A stretch of DNA of 64,000 nt from Aromatoleum tolulyticum (GCF_900156155.1 NZ_FTMD01000019.1:1-64000); one strand, 5' to 3'. Shown: positions 33,872-42,893, numbered from the stretch's first letter. Program-made: numbers and translations. Notes: generated by a model not told the origin, from the letters alone.

Positions 33872-35511
33872 GACGAGAAACCTCCGCTGTCATAGTGGAA
33901 GCGCACGACGCGGCCGAGCCAGGGCAGCCAGCCGGGGTCGAGGTCGAGGCCGGTGCGGCGGATGTCGAGGTGCACGTCACGGTGAACGTCACTGAGGCGC
34001 AGATGCACGTCGAGATGGCTGCGGGTCGCGCGGATGCGGGCGGAGCGATCGGCGAGCGCGGCGGCGAGGGCCGCTGCGCCGTAGTGGCGGAATGCGGCGT
34101 CGCAGACCGGGGCGAGGTCGGTCCCTGCGGGAAGCGCCGCGAGCGCGGCGGCGGGGTCGCCGTCCGTTGCGAGGTCGCAGGCCGCAGCGAGGAAGGTGGC
34201 GAGCGGGGCGTCGGGGTAAAAATCCAGGCTGCGGGCGAGGCGGACGAGCTCGCGCCAGCCGGCCTGAGGCTCGACGAGCGTTGCCCGCCAGTCACGCAGG
34301 GCCGGCAGGTTCAGCACGTTGAGCAGGAAGAAGAAACCGCCGCCGCGGGTATGAAAATCGTGCTCCGCGGCGGACGGAAGTGCCGCGGGCGAAGCCGCGG
34401 CGGAGGAGACTTGGGAGGGCGTGGAGGGGGCGCGCGTCGGTGATTTGTCCGGCGTATCCCCTTCCGGGGTGCTTCGGGCGGCGGCGTTTGCGGCGTGATC
34501 GGGCGGCGTGGCGGCATGCGACGCGTCTTTTGCCGGCACAGGAATTTCGGGGGGGCCGGCTTGGGTCGGGTCGGCGGCGGGTTCGCCGGCCTTGCCGGAG
34601 GCGTCGGCCGTCGCGATGTCCGGTTCGCGCGGGTCTTTTGTCTCGGGTTCGTCGCTTGGCGCGGCAGGTACGAAGGTTTCGGCCGTGGCACGCAGGATTT
34701 CGCCGGCGGTGGAGGCGGCCAATGTAGCGGGGGCATGCGTCCACAGTGCGAGCACGGCCTGCAGGACGACGCGCGGGTCGGATGGGGGCAGGTCGATGGG
34801 TAGCACGAACCGTAGGGCGGATGAGCCGAAGGCCGAGCTTGCCCAATGCGCCACCGCATGCACCGGCGAAGAGCCCAAGGACGCCTCGCCAAATCCATCG
34901 CCATCCATGCGGCGGAAGGCGCTTCGCTTTTCCGCCCGACGTTCATGGGTCGGATCGAGTGCGCTGGTGATGGCAGTTTGCCAGCCGGTCGCGGTGGCGA
35001 TGGCGTGCAGGAGGGTGCGGGCGGTGGGGGCGTCGAGGGTGCGCCACAGGGCCGGCAGGCTGTCGCGCAGCGCGGGGCGTTCGAGCAGGGCCGGCAGGGC
35101 GAGGGCGTCTTCGGCGAACAGGTCTGCGAGCGCCTGTGCCGCGGGGCGGGCGAGCAGGCTTGCACGGTGGCGCCATAGCCAGCGCCGCGCGGCGGTGCCG
35201 CTAAGGAGGTCGCGCACGAGGCAGGCGCGGTAGTCGAGTGCGTCGCGGAAGCGCACGGCCTCAGCCGCGTCGGCGGCGGGGCTCCAAGGGTCGGCGGCGC
35301 GGCGGGTGAGGTGTTCGGCGGCTGCGGCGGCGCGGGCGGGCAGTTCGCTCGCGGTGCCGCCGACGGTGAGGCGGCGGACGACGACGATGGCCTCGTCGGC
35401 TGGCCAGTGCGTGCGCGCGAGCGCCGCCGGGAGCGTCGCGCGGGCGTGGTCGATCGCGCTGGCGGTGCCGCGCAGCACGACGCGGCCGATGTGGAGGTCG
35501 GCGACGTTCAT
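33868..35511 (-). CDS. eCIS-associated protein of unknown function with an in-frame repeat insertion
   Basis: A 547-residue protein in the position next to the AAA+ ATPase where many eCIS loci carry a conserved large protein of unknown role. The N-terminal 190 residues are helical. Residues about 190-235 (HERRAEKRSAFRRMDGDGFG, then WASSAFGSSALRFV) are encoded by a REP-like element inserted in frame. A Pro/Ala/Thr-rich linker runs from about 275 to 385. The C-terminal domain (GGGFFFLLNVLNLPALRDW, then LDLDPGWLPWLGRVVRFHY) carries the best-conserved-looking motifs. I do not recognise a fold or activity. It is translationally coupled to the ATPase gene. Confidence 0.7.
   Translation of the reverse strand: MNVADLHIGRVVLRGTASAIDHARATLPAALARTHWPADEAIVVVRRLTVGGTASELPARAAAAAEHLTRRAADPWSPAADAAEAVRFRDALDYRACLVRDLLSGTAARRWLWRHRASLLARPAAQALADLFAEDALALPALLERPALRDSLPALWRTLDAPTARTLLHAIATATGWQTAITSALDPTHERRAEKRSAFRRMDGDGFGEASLGSSPVHAVAHWASSAFGSSALRFVLPIDLPPSDPRVVLQAVLALWTHAPATLAASTAGEILRATAETFVPAAPSDEPETKDPREPDIATADASGKAGEPAADPTQAGPPEIPVPAKDASHAATPPDHAANAAARSTPEGDTPDKSPTRAPSTPSQVSSAAASPAALPSAAEHDFHTRGGGFFFLLNVLNLPALRDWRATLVEPQAGWRELVRLARSLDFYPDAPLATFLAAACDLATDGDPAAALAALPAGTDLAPVCDAAFRHYGAAALAAALADRSARIRATRSHLDVHLRLSDVHRDVHLDIRRTGLDLDPGWLPWLGRVVRFHYDSGGFSS
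34811..34941. repeat. REP-like palindromic element, type B, inside a coding sequence
   Basis: It starts CGTAGGGCGGATGAGCCGAA and ends GGCGGAAGGCGCTTCGCTTT then TCCGCCCGACG. The ends are inverted complements. The intergenic copy at 45416-45512 has the same ends. Here it is read through in frame by the 33868-35511 gene. Confidence 0.85.
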
Positions 35512-35531
35512 GGGGAGGGGGCGCCGACGAA

Positions 35532-35564
35532 TGGCGGGATGCGCTGCGCTCCTCCCGCCCTACG
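35532..35564. repeat. REP-like palindrome, type A
   Basis: TGGCGGGATGCGCTGCGCTC then CTCCCGCCCTACG, in the 70-base gap between two eCIS genes. The pairing GGCGGGA/TCCCGCC is perfect. Confidence 0.85.
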
Positions 35565-35583
35565 GTTCCTTGTTCGCATCGCC

Positions 35584-37488
35584 TCAGCCCCGGTTCAGCC
35601 CGCTGATGCGCAGCGCGGTGTTGAGCATCGCGCCCGGATTGCGCTCGACCTCGGGGTCGAGGATGCTCGCGACCGAGGCGACGGTGCCCTGGTCGTCGTG
35701 GTCGTCGACGCGCAGGGTGGCGATGACGCGCTGGCCGTCGTCGAAGAGCTGCAGCAGCGTGCCCGGCGCGGCCTCGCGGTTGAGCGTGAGGCGCAGCGCC
35801 TCGCCGATGCGGAAGCGGCCGGGAATCGTCTTGAGCGTGCCCTGGATGAGCTGCCGCGGGTCGTCGCTGGCGGCGAGCAGCAGGCAGGCGCGCACGAGGT
35901 TGCGCATCGCGGTGCGGGCGACGCCGGAGGCGTCGGTGTCGAGCTGGCGGAACCACCACGCGACGAGTTCGACCAGCGTGCGCACGCCGTTGAAGTCGCG
36001 TTCCTCGGCGTCCGCGATGCCGGGCCAGCGTTCGGGGGTCTCGACGGCGAGGCGGTTGGCTTCGGCCAGGGTGGACCACTGCAGCCGGATCGACGGCGCG
36101 ATGGTGCGCAGGCGCGCGAGCAGGCAGCCGGCCGCGGCGTCGAGGCGCTGGTGCAGCGCGCGCGCGGGGTCGCGCAGGAGCGGCGCGGGGATCGCGAGCA
36201 GGTCGTCGAGGGCGAGGATCGCGTTGCCCTGGCGCTGCAGTTCGCTGAGCGCGCCGGCGTTGAACGGGCGGGCGGCGACTTCGCGCACGAGGGCGTGGTT
36301 CTGCTGCACGAGGCTGGTGAGGACGGGCGTTTCTGCCGACACCGCGCGGTTGAGGCGCAGCGCGAGCTTCTGGCGGCGCGTGTCGACGAGGCCGGCGAGG
36401 ATCGCGCGGCCGGGCAGCAGGTGGCCGAGTGGGCGCAGGCTCGCCCAGTCGCCGGCGGGGATGTCGTAGACGGCTTCGATGAAGGGCGCGAGCGCGGCGG
36501 GCAGCGCGGTGTCGCGGTTGGCGCAGCCGGGCACGAGGTCGTCGGGGCTCGCCGGGCGCAGGTCGAGCGGGTCGGGGAGGGTGCGGCCGAGCGGGGTCTC
36601 GCGCACCTTCACGTAAAAGAGGCCGCGGTGGCTCTCGATGACGCGCTTGCGTTCGGCGTAGGCGGCCTCGACCTCGCGCCAGTGCTCGGCCAGCAGGCGC
36701 TGAGCGACGGCGTAGTCGTCGAGCGCCTCGACACGCGCGCGTTCGCGCACGTCGAGTTGGCGGATCTCGCCGGGGATGTCGGTTTCGAGCGCGGCGAGGC
36801 GCGCGCGCAGGTCTTCGAGCGCCTGCTGGTGGCGGCGCCGCAGCGTGGTCAGCGCGCCGCGCAGGGCCTCGATCTTGCGGATGTCGTCGGCGACGACCTT
36901 GCCGGCCGAAAAGAGCGCTGACTCGTCGTTGTGCGGGGTGCCGTCGGGGCCGGCGTCGCCCGGGCGGGGGATTGCCAGGTCGAGCTTCGGGCGCAGCAGG
37001 AAGCCGTCGGAATTGTGCAGGTCGGGCGCGACCATCAGGCGGAAGGCCGGGGCCTGCTTGTCGTCGTCGATGACGCCCAGGCGGCGCAGTTCCTCCGGCT
37101 TCAGGTAGTCGTCGAGGAAATCGCACAGGCGGTCGATCAGCGACTTCGCCTGGTTCTGCCGGGCGTTGGCCTTGTCGCGCAGATCGAGGAGATCGCGGCG
37201 GACGTTCGCGAAGCTGTCGCGGATCAGCTCGACGTGCGACAGCATGCCCTTGCCGGTGGTCGGTGCCTTGCTGAACACCGGGTCGGTGAGCGGTTCCTTC
37301 GGCTGGGCCTCGAACTGCAGGTCGGCGAGCGCGGCCAGCGCGCCGGCCGAGATGGTCGGTTCCATCTGGACCGCGCCGGCGAGGTTGAGATTGCCTGCCG
37401 TCGCGTTGATCAGGGGCGTGTCGGCGGCGAGCTTCACCTCGGTGAATTCCGTGGTGTTCGCCGTGATGCGGTTGAGGAACTCGCTCAT
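35584..37488 (-). CDS. eCIS-associated large helical protein, unrecognised
   Basis: A 634-residue, predominantly helical protein. Landmarks are the N-terminal SEFLNRITANTTEFTEVKLA, a long charged helical stretch at about 190-290 (KIEALRGALTTLRRRHQQAL, then VEALDDYAVAQRLLAEHWREVEAA), and a C-terminal beta-rich end (TLLQLFDDGQRVIATLRVDD). No motif identifies it. Its position among baseplate-side and ATPase genes suggests a structural or assembly role. The start overlaps the stop of the upstream gene by four bases. A tape-measure role is conceivable because of length and helicity, but no hydrophobic tape region is visible. Confidence 0.6.
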   Translation of the reverse strand: MSEFLNRITANTTEFTEVKLAADTPLINATAGNLNLAGAVQMEPTISAGALAALADLQFEAQPKEPLTDPVFSKAPTTGKGMLSHVELIRDSFANVRRDLLDLRDKANARQNQAKSLIDRLCDFLDDYLKPEELRRLGVIDDDKQAPAFRLMVAPDLHNSDGFLLRPKLDLAIPRPGDAGPDGTPHNDESALFSAGKVVADDIRKIEALRGALTTLRRRHQQALEDLRARLAALETDIPGEIRQLDVRERARVEALDDYAVAQRLLAEHWREVEAAYAERKRVIESHRGLFYVKVRETPLGRTLPDPLDLRPASPDDLVPGCANRDTALPAALAPFIEAVYDIPAGDWASLRPLGHLLPGRAILAGLVDTRRQKLALRLNRAVSAETPVLTSLVQQNHALVREVAARPFNAGALSELQRQGNAILALDDLLAIPAPLLRDPARALHQRLDAAAGCLLARLRTIAPSIRLQWSTLAEANRLAVETPERWPGIADAEERDFNGVRTLVELVAWWFRQLDTDASGVARTAMRNLVRACLLLAASDDPRQLIQGTLKTIPGRFRIGEALRLTLNREAAPGTLLQLFDDGQRVIATLRVDDHDDQGTVASVASILDPEVERNPGAMLNTALRISGLNRG

Positions 37489-39221
37489 GTCGGGTTCTCC
37501 GGCGTGGTCGCGATCTTGGGCACGAAGTTCGCCTTGGTGGTCCAGCGCACGAGCTTCGCGCCGAGGCCGTCGCCGGGCACGCCGCCGGCGAGCGCGCTGA
37601 AGGACACCGTCAGCGCATCGAGCTGCTGGCGCTGCAGGCCGAGGAAGTCATTGACCTCGTCGAGCAGGCGGAAGCTCTTGTCGAGGGCGGCTTCGAGGTG
37701 GCGGATGTCGGCGCGCAGGTCTTCGCGCAGGCGGAAGAGGCCGTTGTCGCCCGGTTGCGTGTCCTCGACGACGTCGTAGTCCTCGGGCGCGGGATGGGGC
37801 TCGGCGAGGTGGCTGGCGTAGGGTTCGGGCAGGTTCGGGGTACCGACCGCGGCGGCGACATGGGTCAGCACCATGGGCGCCGCGGGTGGCAGCGTCTTCG
37901 CGCGGTCCAGGACGAGCTTCATGCGGTACTGCTCGGGGTCGGGCGGGGCGTTCGCGATCAGCAGCGGCGCGCGCAGCGCCTGCAGCTGCTGCGCGCTGAG
38001 ACCGTGGAAGAGCGCGTACCACTGCGACTTCCACGCCTGGTAGGCGCGGGTGGCGGCTTCGGCGCGGCGGAAGAGTTCGTCCTCGAGGCGCGTGTCGCGC
38101 TGCGGCAGGTCGAAGAGATCGCGGCGGTAGTCGAGGTCGGGAATCGCGAGTAGCAGGCGGATGCGCTCGCCCAACCCGTGGATGAGGTCGACGGTGCCGC
38201 GCGCGAGCTCGTCGACGACGACGCCTTCGATCGTGTTCGCAGGCACCGGCGCGAGTTCGACCTGCAGGTCGGCGGGCAGGAAGGCCAGCGTCGGCGTCTT
38301 GCCGGCGGGATCGCGCAGGAGCGCCGCGGGCAGCGGGCCGGCAGCCGGGAGGTAGTCGAGACCCAGCAGCTCGGCGAGCGTCTGCGTCGCCACGTTCGGC
38401 AGCGGCGCGGGGTGCTCGCGCTGCCACGCCTCGAGTGCGGCGACAGTGTGGGCAAGGAGCGTATGCGCGGCGGCGTCCGGTTCGGCGAGGAGCCGCCCGG
38501 CGCGCGGGTCGAACCACACCGGCAGCTTGCCGACGACCTTCACGAGGCCCAGCGGCACCGCGCCGCTATCGGTCCGGAACGGCGACTCGCGCAGCAGGCG
38601 CGCGCCGATGCGGTTCGCGGCGCGCTGCTGCGGCATCGCCATCAGCCGCGGGCTGCCGGAGATGCGCTGCAGGCCGAGCAGGCACACGGTCTCGATGCGG
38701 CGCTCGCGCAGCGGGTCGGGCTCAGTGCGGGTGCAGGGCTCCTGATCGGTCGGGTCGTCGATGGGCTCGACGGCGCTGCGGATCGTGACGAGGAAGAGGC
38801 CGTCGCGCAGCGGCGTGTCCTGGTCGCGCTCGGCCTGCGCGGCGAGGTCGGTCCAGGCCTGGTCGAGCGGGTAGAACAGGCGGATCAGCTGCCCGGCGGC
38901 GCCGACCGCGAGCCCCGGCTGCACGCGCACGCGGGTGTCGGCGCCGCTGCCGAAGAAGGTGCAGGGCAGGCCTTCGACGATGCCCGGCGCGAGGCTCGCC
39001 AGCAGCGGCGCGACGCGATCGTCGACGTAGGCCTGCAGGCGTTCGAACTCGCGCTCGCCGAGCGCGCGGCCCGGGAAGAGGTTGAGCCGGCGCGGGTCGT
39101 CGGGGCGCTTCTCGGGCTCGTGCAGGCGGATTTCCACCGGCACGCGCGGCAGCAGCGTCAGCGCCGGCCGCAGCGATAACGCGGCGAGCAGGCTGGGCGA
39201 GAGGAAGGACGTGATGGCCAT
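37485..39221 (-). CDS. eCIS baseplate/fibre-side protein with the shared FxG...VxGL N-terminal domain (third copy)
   Basis: A 578-residue soluble protein. Residues about 45-130 (NLFPGRALGEREFERLQAYV, then APGIVEGLPC, then VRVQPGLAVGAAGQLIRL) match the pattern of the N-terminal domains in the next two upstream genes: a FxG(x)LL turn, a 25-residue helix, GxGIVxGL, and VxVxPGxAxxxxGrxI. The rest is alpha/beta with no recognised motif, ending in a coiled-coil-like stretch at about 500-545. I infer a particle component, perhaps attached around the baseplate. The start is ATG 39221 with GGAG upstream, and the gene is translationally coupled to 35584-37488. Confidence 0.65.
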   Translation of the reverse strand: MAITSFLSPSLLAALSLRPALTLLPRVPVEIRLHEPEKRPDDPRRLNLFPGRALGEREFERLQAYVDDRVAPLLASLAPGIVEGLPCTFFGSGADTRVRVQPGLAVGAAGQLIRLFYPLDQAWTDLAAQAERDQDTPLRDGLFLVTIRSAVEPIDDPTDQEPCTRTEPDPLRERRIETVCLLGLQRISGSPRLMAMPQQRAANRIGARLLRESPFRTDSGAVPLGLVKVVGKLPVWFDPRAGRLLAEPDAAAHTLLAHTVAALEAWQREHPAPLPNVATQTLAELLGLDYLPAAGPLPAALLRDPAGKTPTLAFLPADLQVELAPVPANTIEGVVVDELARGTVDLIHGLGERIRLLLAIPDLDYRRDLFDLPQRDTRLEDELFRRAEAATRAYQAWKSQWYALFHGLSAQQLQALRAPLLIANAPPDPEQYRMKLVLDRAKTLPPAAPMVLTHVAAAVGTPNLPEPYASHLAEPHPAPEDYDVVEDTQPGDNGLFRLREDLRADIRHLEAALDKSFRLLDEVNDFLGLQRQQLDALTVSFSALAGGVPGDGLGAKLVRWTTKANFVPKIATTPENPT

Positions 39222-39239
39222 GATGCGCTCCGTGGCGAA

Positions 39240-41789
39240 TTAGCCGGCGACCTGCTTCCAGAGTTCGATGTGCTTGTCGGTGAGGCCGAAATCCTTGCCC
39301 TCGGCCATGAAGAACTCGGGCAGATTGATGTTGCCGGCCGCGTCGACGAAGCGGTCGCGCAGCTTCTGGAACAGGACCACGTCCTTGCGGGCGATGGCCA
39401 TCATGCTCGGCCACAGCGCGGGGTCAAGGCGGCGGTCGGCGAGGCCGACGATCTGCACCGCGGCGATGCGCGCGGCCTCGTTGCCGGCGATCAGGGTGTC
39501 CGCCGCGGTGGCGGACTTGATCCCGGCCGCATCGGCGCCGCGTGCCCGCGCGAGGCGTTCCAGCGTCAGTTCGGCCGCGAGATCGGTGCCCTGTGCGGCT
39601 TCGGTCTTGAGCCGCTCGATCGTCGAGTTCGCGCTGCTGAGCTGGGTTTCGAGCGTGCCGACGCGGTTGCGCAGGGTGGTGTTCTCGGTGCTGCTCGTGT
39701 TGCCCGTGGCCTGCAGTTCGTCGATGCGCCGGAGTGCGTCGGCGAGCGACGTCACCGCGGTGGACTCGCGGGTGACGCTCGCGTCGAGCTTGGTCCGCGT
39801 GTCGGCGAGTTCGGCATTCGCCGTCGCGAGCGTGCCGCGCGTCGCATCGAGTTCGGCTTTCAGCTTCGCCAGTTCCTCGCGCACCGCCAGCAGATCGGCG
39901 TCGGTGCTGCTGACGCTGCCGCTCGCCGCTTCGAGCTTCGCGAGCGCGTCCTTCAGTTCGGCTTCGAGCTGGGTGACGCGCCGCTGCGCGTCGTTGAGCT
40001 GCGCGGTGAGCGTGGCCCGTTCCTGCTCCAGCGCGGCGGATTTCGCGCGTTCGGCTTCCAGCGCCGCGGCGAGTTCCTCGATGCGCTGCTTGAGGGTTGC
40101 GTCGATCGGCGAACTGGTTGTCTTCAGTCGCTCGATCTCGGCGCGCGCGGCGTCGAGTTCGGCCTTCAGCGCGTCGATGCGGTCGCTGGCCGCCTCCAGT
40201 GCGTTGGCGAGGATCGCGGCGTTGCGGTCGTCGGCCTTGAGTGCCTCGATCTCCTTGCGTGCCGCGTCGAGTGCGAGTGTGAGGCGTTCGATCTCGGCCT
40301 GCGCGTCAGCGGGGGTGCCCGTGCCACCGGCGGCCGCAAGGGCCTTTTCCAGCTCCGCGATGCGCAGCTTCAGGCGCGCGATCTCGGCTTCGAGCGCGGC
40401 GCGCGCCTCCTCGGCGGCGTCGATGTCCTCCAGCGCCGCATCGAGCTGCTCTTCCAGCGCCGCGGCGTCGGGCGGCAGCGCGGAGCCGGGCGGCGGCAGC
40501 GTCATGCCCAGTGCGAGGACGACGGCGCTGACGCCGGTCTCGGCAGTGCGCGGCGGGCGGCGCACGTACATCAGCTCGGCCGGATTCACGTCGGCCCAGA
40601 TCGCGCGCCACACGTCGGCGTCGGTGTCGATGCGATGGATCGGGGGCTGCGGCAGGATGCGCAGCGCGAGACGGTCGAGGCGCGCGAGCCGGCCCAGCGA
40701 ACGCGGCGTGAAGCTTGCCGGGGCTTCGAGCTGGCGCGCACGCACGGCGAAGGCGGTGTCGCTCATCGGCACCAGCACCATCACGTCGCAGTCGGCGTCG
40801 CGCTCGAGGTCGATCGGCGCGAGGTGGGCCGAGTCGGTGAGCACGGCGGCGAGTTCGCTACGGCGCACCGGCGCGATGCTGACCTCGTAGTCCTTGGGGA
40901 AGTATTGCTGGCGCCCGCCGACGGGGTCGATCGAGTCTTGCGGCAGCGGCCCCCACGGCGGCAGCACGCGGAAGTACTGGCTCGCCGCGAAGGCACCGCG
41001 CAGCCCCGCGCTCTGGCGCATCGTCAGCACGGTCTGCATCAGCTCCTGGTAGTGCGCCGCGAGATCCTGCTGGATCGCGTTGGGGGTGTTCAGCGCGCGC
41101 TGCGGGCGGCGCAGCAGTCCCCGGTCGATCCACAGGATGCGGCCGCGCTCGACCGCGATCAGGCCCAGCGCGACGGCGTCGTCGGAGGGCAGCGCGAGGC
41201 GGTCGCCGCCGGACAGCAGCTCACGCGCGAGCGTCGCGCGCACCGCGATCTCGTCCTGGCGCGGCAGCGGCAGCGGCAGCGGCATCAGGCGCAGCTCGAC
41301 ACCTTCGGCCCATGCGGCGACGTGCGGGACGCGCGGCGCGGCGAGGTCCTTGGGGAAGGCCTCGGCGACGCCGTCGACGACCTCGGCGTGGGTCAGCGCC
41401 AGCGCGTACAGGCCGCGCGCGTAGCTGCGGAAGCGGCCGTCGTTGAGCGTCGCGATCAGGCCGCTGTTGAGGAGGTCGATCGTCAGCGGCGTGTTGGAGA
41501 GCTGCAGCACGCGGCCCGAGGGCGCGATCGCGATGCCGGGCTCGACCCGCAGGATATGGCCGGACTGCAGGCTGAGGTCGAGCCCGCGCACGATGCCGGC
41601 GCCGAAGACCTGGCCCAGTTCCAGCAGGCGCTCGTCGAGGTAGATCTGGTCGCGGTTGAGGTCGGAAGCCTTCAGCAGCTGGCCGTCGAAGTAGTTCGTG
41701 CGCGACAGCAGCGGGTCGATGCTGGAGATGCGCTCGCCGGCCGCGTTCGTGGTGCCGATCCGGAGCGGAGTGAAGCGGATGTTGGCCAT
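39240..41789 (-). CDS. eCIS protein with shared N-terminal domain and about 300-residue coiled coil; candidate tail fibre
   Basis: An 849-residue protein. The N-terminal domain (about 30-105: NYFDGQLLKASDLNRDQIYL, GAGIVRGLDL, LRVEPGIAIAPSGRVLQL) is the same type as in the flanking genes and resembles the baseplate-attached domains found in many contractile injection loci. Residues about 110-430 are alpha/beta. From about 443 to 740 there is an almost unbroken heptad coiled coil rich in Ala, Leu, Glu and Arg (EEARAALEAEIARLKLRIAE and similar). A small helical C-terminal domain ends FGLTDKHIELWKQVAG. A long trimeric coiled coil attached to a baseplate domain fits a fibre; a ruler protein is the alternative. 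ATG 41789 has AGGGA upstream. Confidence 0.7.
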   Translation of the reverse strand: MANIRFTPLRIGTTNAAGERISSIDPLLSRTNYFDGQLLKASDLNRDQIYLDERLLELGQVFGAGIVRGLDLSLQSGHILRVEPGIAIAPSGRVLQLSNTPLTIDLLNSGLIATLNDGRFRSYARGLYALALTHAEVVDGVAEAFPKDLAAPRVPHVAAWAEGVELRLMPLPLPLPRQDEIAVRATLARELLSGGDRLALPSDDAVALGLIAVERGRILWIDRGLLRRPQRALNTPNAIQQDLAAHYQELMQTVLTMRQSAGLRGAFAASQYFRVLPPWGPLPQDSIDPVGGRQQYFPKDYEVSIAPVRRSELAAVLTDSAHLAPIDLERDADCDVMVLVPMSDTAFAVRARQLEAPASFTPRSLGRLARLDRLALRILPQPPIHRIDTDADVWRAIWADVNPAELMYVRRPPRTAETGVSAVVLALGMTLPPPGSALPPDAAALEEQLDAALEDIDAAEEARAALEAEIARLKLRIAELEKALAAAGGTGTPADAQAEIERLTLALDAARKEIEALKADDRNAAILANALEAASDRIDALKAELDAARAEIERLKTTSSPIDATLKQRIEELAAALEAERAKSAALEQERATLTAQLNDAQRRVTQLEAELKDALAKLEAASGSVSSTDADLLAVREELAKLKAELDATRGTLATANAELADTRTKLDASVTRESTAVTSLADALRRIDELQATGNTSSTENTTLRNRVGTLETQLSSANSTIERLKTEAAQGTDLAAELTLERLARARGADAAGIKSATAADTLIAGNEAARIAAVQIVGLADRRLDPALWPSMMAIARKDVVLFQKLRDRFVDAAGNINLPEFFMAEGKDFGLTDKHIELWKQVAG

Positions 41790-41800
41790 GGCGGTTCCCT

Positions 41801-42739
41801 TTATGCGCGGATCAGCCGGGCGAGCGCGGCGGCGTTGAAGAGGAAGGGGCGCACGAGGTTGTCGACCTCGATGCGGCGCGGATTGACGATCAGGTCCGGC
41901 TCGGGCGCGGGCGGGGTGAGGCGGATCGCGATGCGCGCGAGGAGCGTGCGGGCGAGCACGGCGGGGTCGGTGAGGAAGGCCTGGCGCGCGACCAGCGCCT
42001 GGTTGTCGTCGCCGAGCGAATGCAGCAGGCGCGCGCCGAGTTCGAGCTGGGTGCGCGCGGCGCCGGCGGCGGCCTCGACCTGCGCGCGCTCGCGTTCGCC
42101 GAGATTCGCCTCGATTTCGTCGTAGGCCTTGATGCGGCTGTGCGCGGCGAAGAGGTGTTCTTCCGCGGAGACGTCATCGGGGCGTTCGGCGACGAGTTCG
42201 AACAGCACGCAGTCGGCGACGCGGCTCGGTTGCACCGGGTCGGTGCCGGCATTGACCTCGGTCGCGAGCACCGGCTGCAGGCCGCTCGGGCAGTCCTGGT
42301 AGCGCATCGTGACTTTGAGCCACAGCAGGTTGTCGGCTTCGGCGTAGCCGTCGCGGATCAGCGCGCCCCACAGCTCCTCGTCCTCGTGCTGGGCGGTGAG
42401 CCAGGCGCCGAGATCGACGCAGTAGGGCTCGGGCACGCCGATCTCGCGCCCGAGGCCGTCGACGCCGACGCCGGGGCTCACCACCAGGCGCACACGCACG
42501 TTGTCGGTGTCGTTGCCGGGGTCCTCGGCGCGGATGCTCACGCGCAGGCCGGCGACTGTTCCGGCGCCGTGCAGCCAGTAGCCGTGGCGCGTCGCGCGGC
42601 GGCGGTGGTAGTCCTGTTCGGCGCGCGTCGCCTCCAGCCCCAGCAGCATGCCGGGCTCGTAGCTCACGCGCTTCAGCGCCTCCTCGAAGCGGCCGTCGCC
42701 GGCGAGGCTCGCGTCGCAGTTGTTGTCGGGCTCGCTCAT
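41801..42739 (-). CDS. eCIS protein with the shared FxG...VxGL domain (first copy)
   Basis: A 312-residue protein made mainly of the shared domain. It has YEPGMLLGLEATRAEQDYHR, HGYWLHGAGTVAGLRVSI, and VRVRLVVSPGVGVDGLGREI, then a helical C-terminal half with an acidic pair (RIKAYDEIEANLGERERAQV). Domains of this pattern (FxxGxLLxxxDFxxEQxYHR...HGxGVVxGLxV) occur in phage-tail-like loci. The start at ATG 42739 has AGGAG upstream, and the frame upstream of it is not credible. It begins the run of three genes that share this domain. Confidence 0.7.
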   Translation of the reverse strand: MSEPDNNCDASLAGDGRFEEALKRVSYEPGMLLGLEATRAEQDYHRRRATRHGYWLHGAGTVAGLRVSIRAEDPGNDTDNVRVRLVVSPGVGVDGLGREIGVPEPYCVDLGAWLTAQHEDEELWGALIRDGYAEADNLLWLKVTMRYQDCPSGLQPVLATEVNAGTDPVQPSRVADCVLFELVAERPDDVSAEEHLFAAHSRIKAYDEIEANLGERERAQVEAAAGAARTQLELGARLLHSLGDDNQALVARQAFLTDPAVLARTLLARIAIRLTPPAPEPDLIVNPRRIEVDNLVRPFLFNAAALARLIRA

Positions 42740-42800
42740 GCCCTTTCTCCTATATTTGGGCAGCAATTACATCGATGAAGTCTGGTCGGGGCACCTTGTT

Positions 42801-42893
42801 CCTCCCCCTTCAAGGGGGAGGTTAGGAGGGGGATGGGTTTCCGCCACGTCGCTAAACCCATCCCCACCCCAGCCCTCCCCTTGAAGGGGAGGG
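42801..42893. repeat. Large imperfect palindrome (BIME-like), type C
   Basis: Two outer hairpins, CCTCCCCCTTCAAGGGGGAG (42801-42820) and CCCTCCCCTTGAAGGGGAGG (42873-42892), flank an inner inverted pair GATGGGTTT / AAACCCATC (42832-42840 and 42854-42862). The whole 93-base unit can fold into one long structure. It sits in the only sizeable gap between the baseplate wedge gene and the first shared-domain gene. Confidence 0.85.

Noticed and set aside
39270-42125. A 951-codon plus-strand frame antisense to the coiled-coil gene, and similar long plus-strand frames across 26-58 kb
   Set aside because: High-GC antisense frames are expected to stay open; they show Arg/Gly-rich composition, no ribosome sites and no family motifs, whereas the minus-strand frames carry clear phage-tail families.
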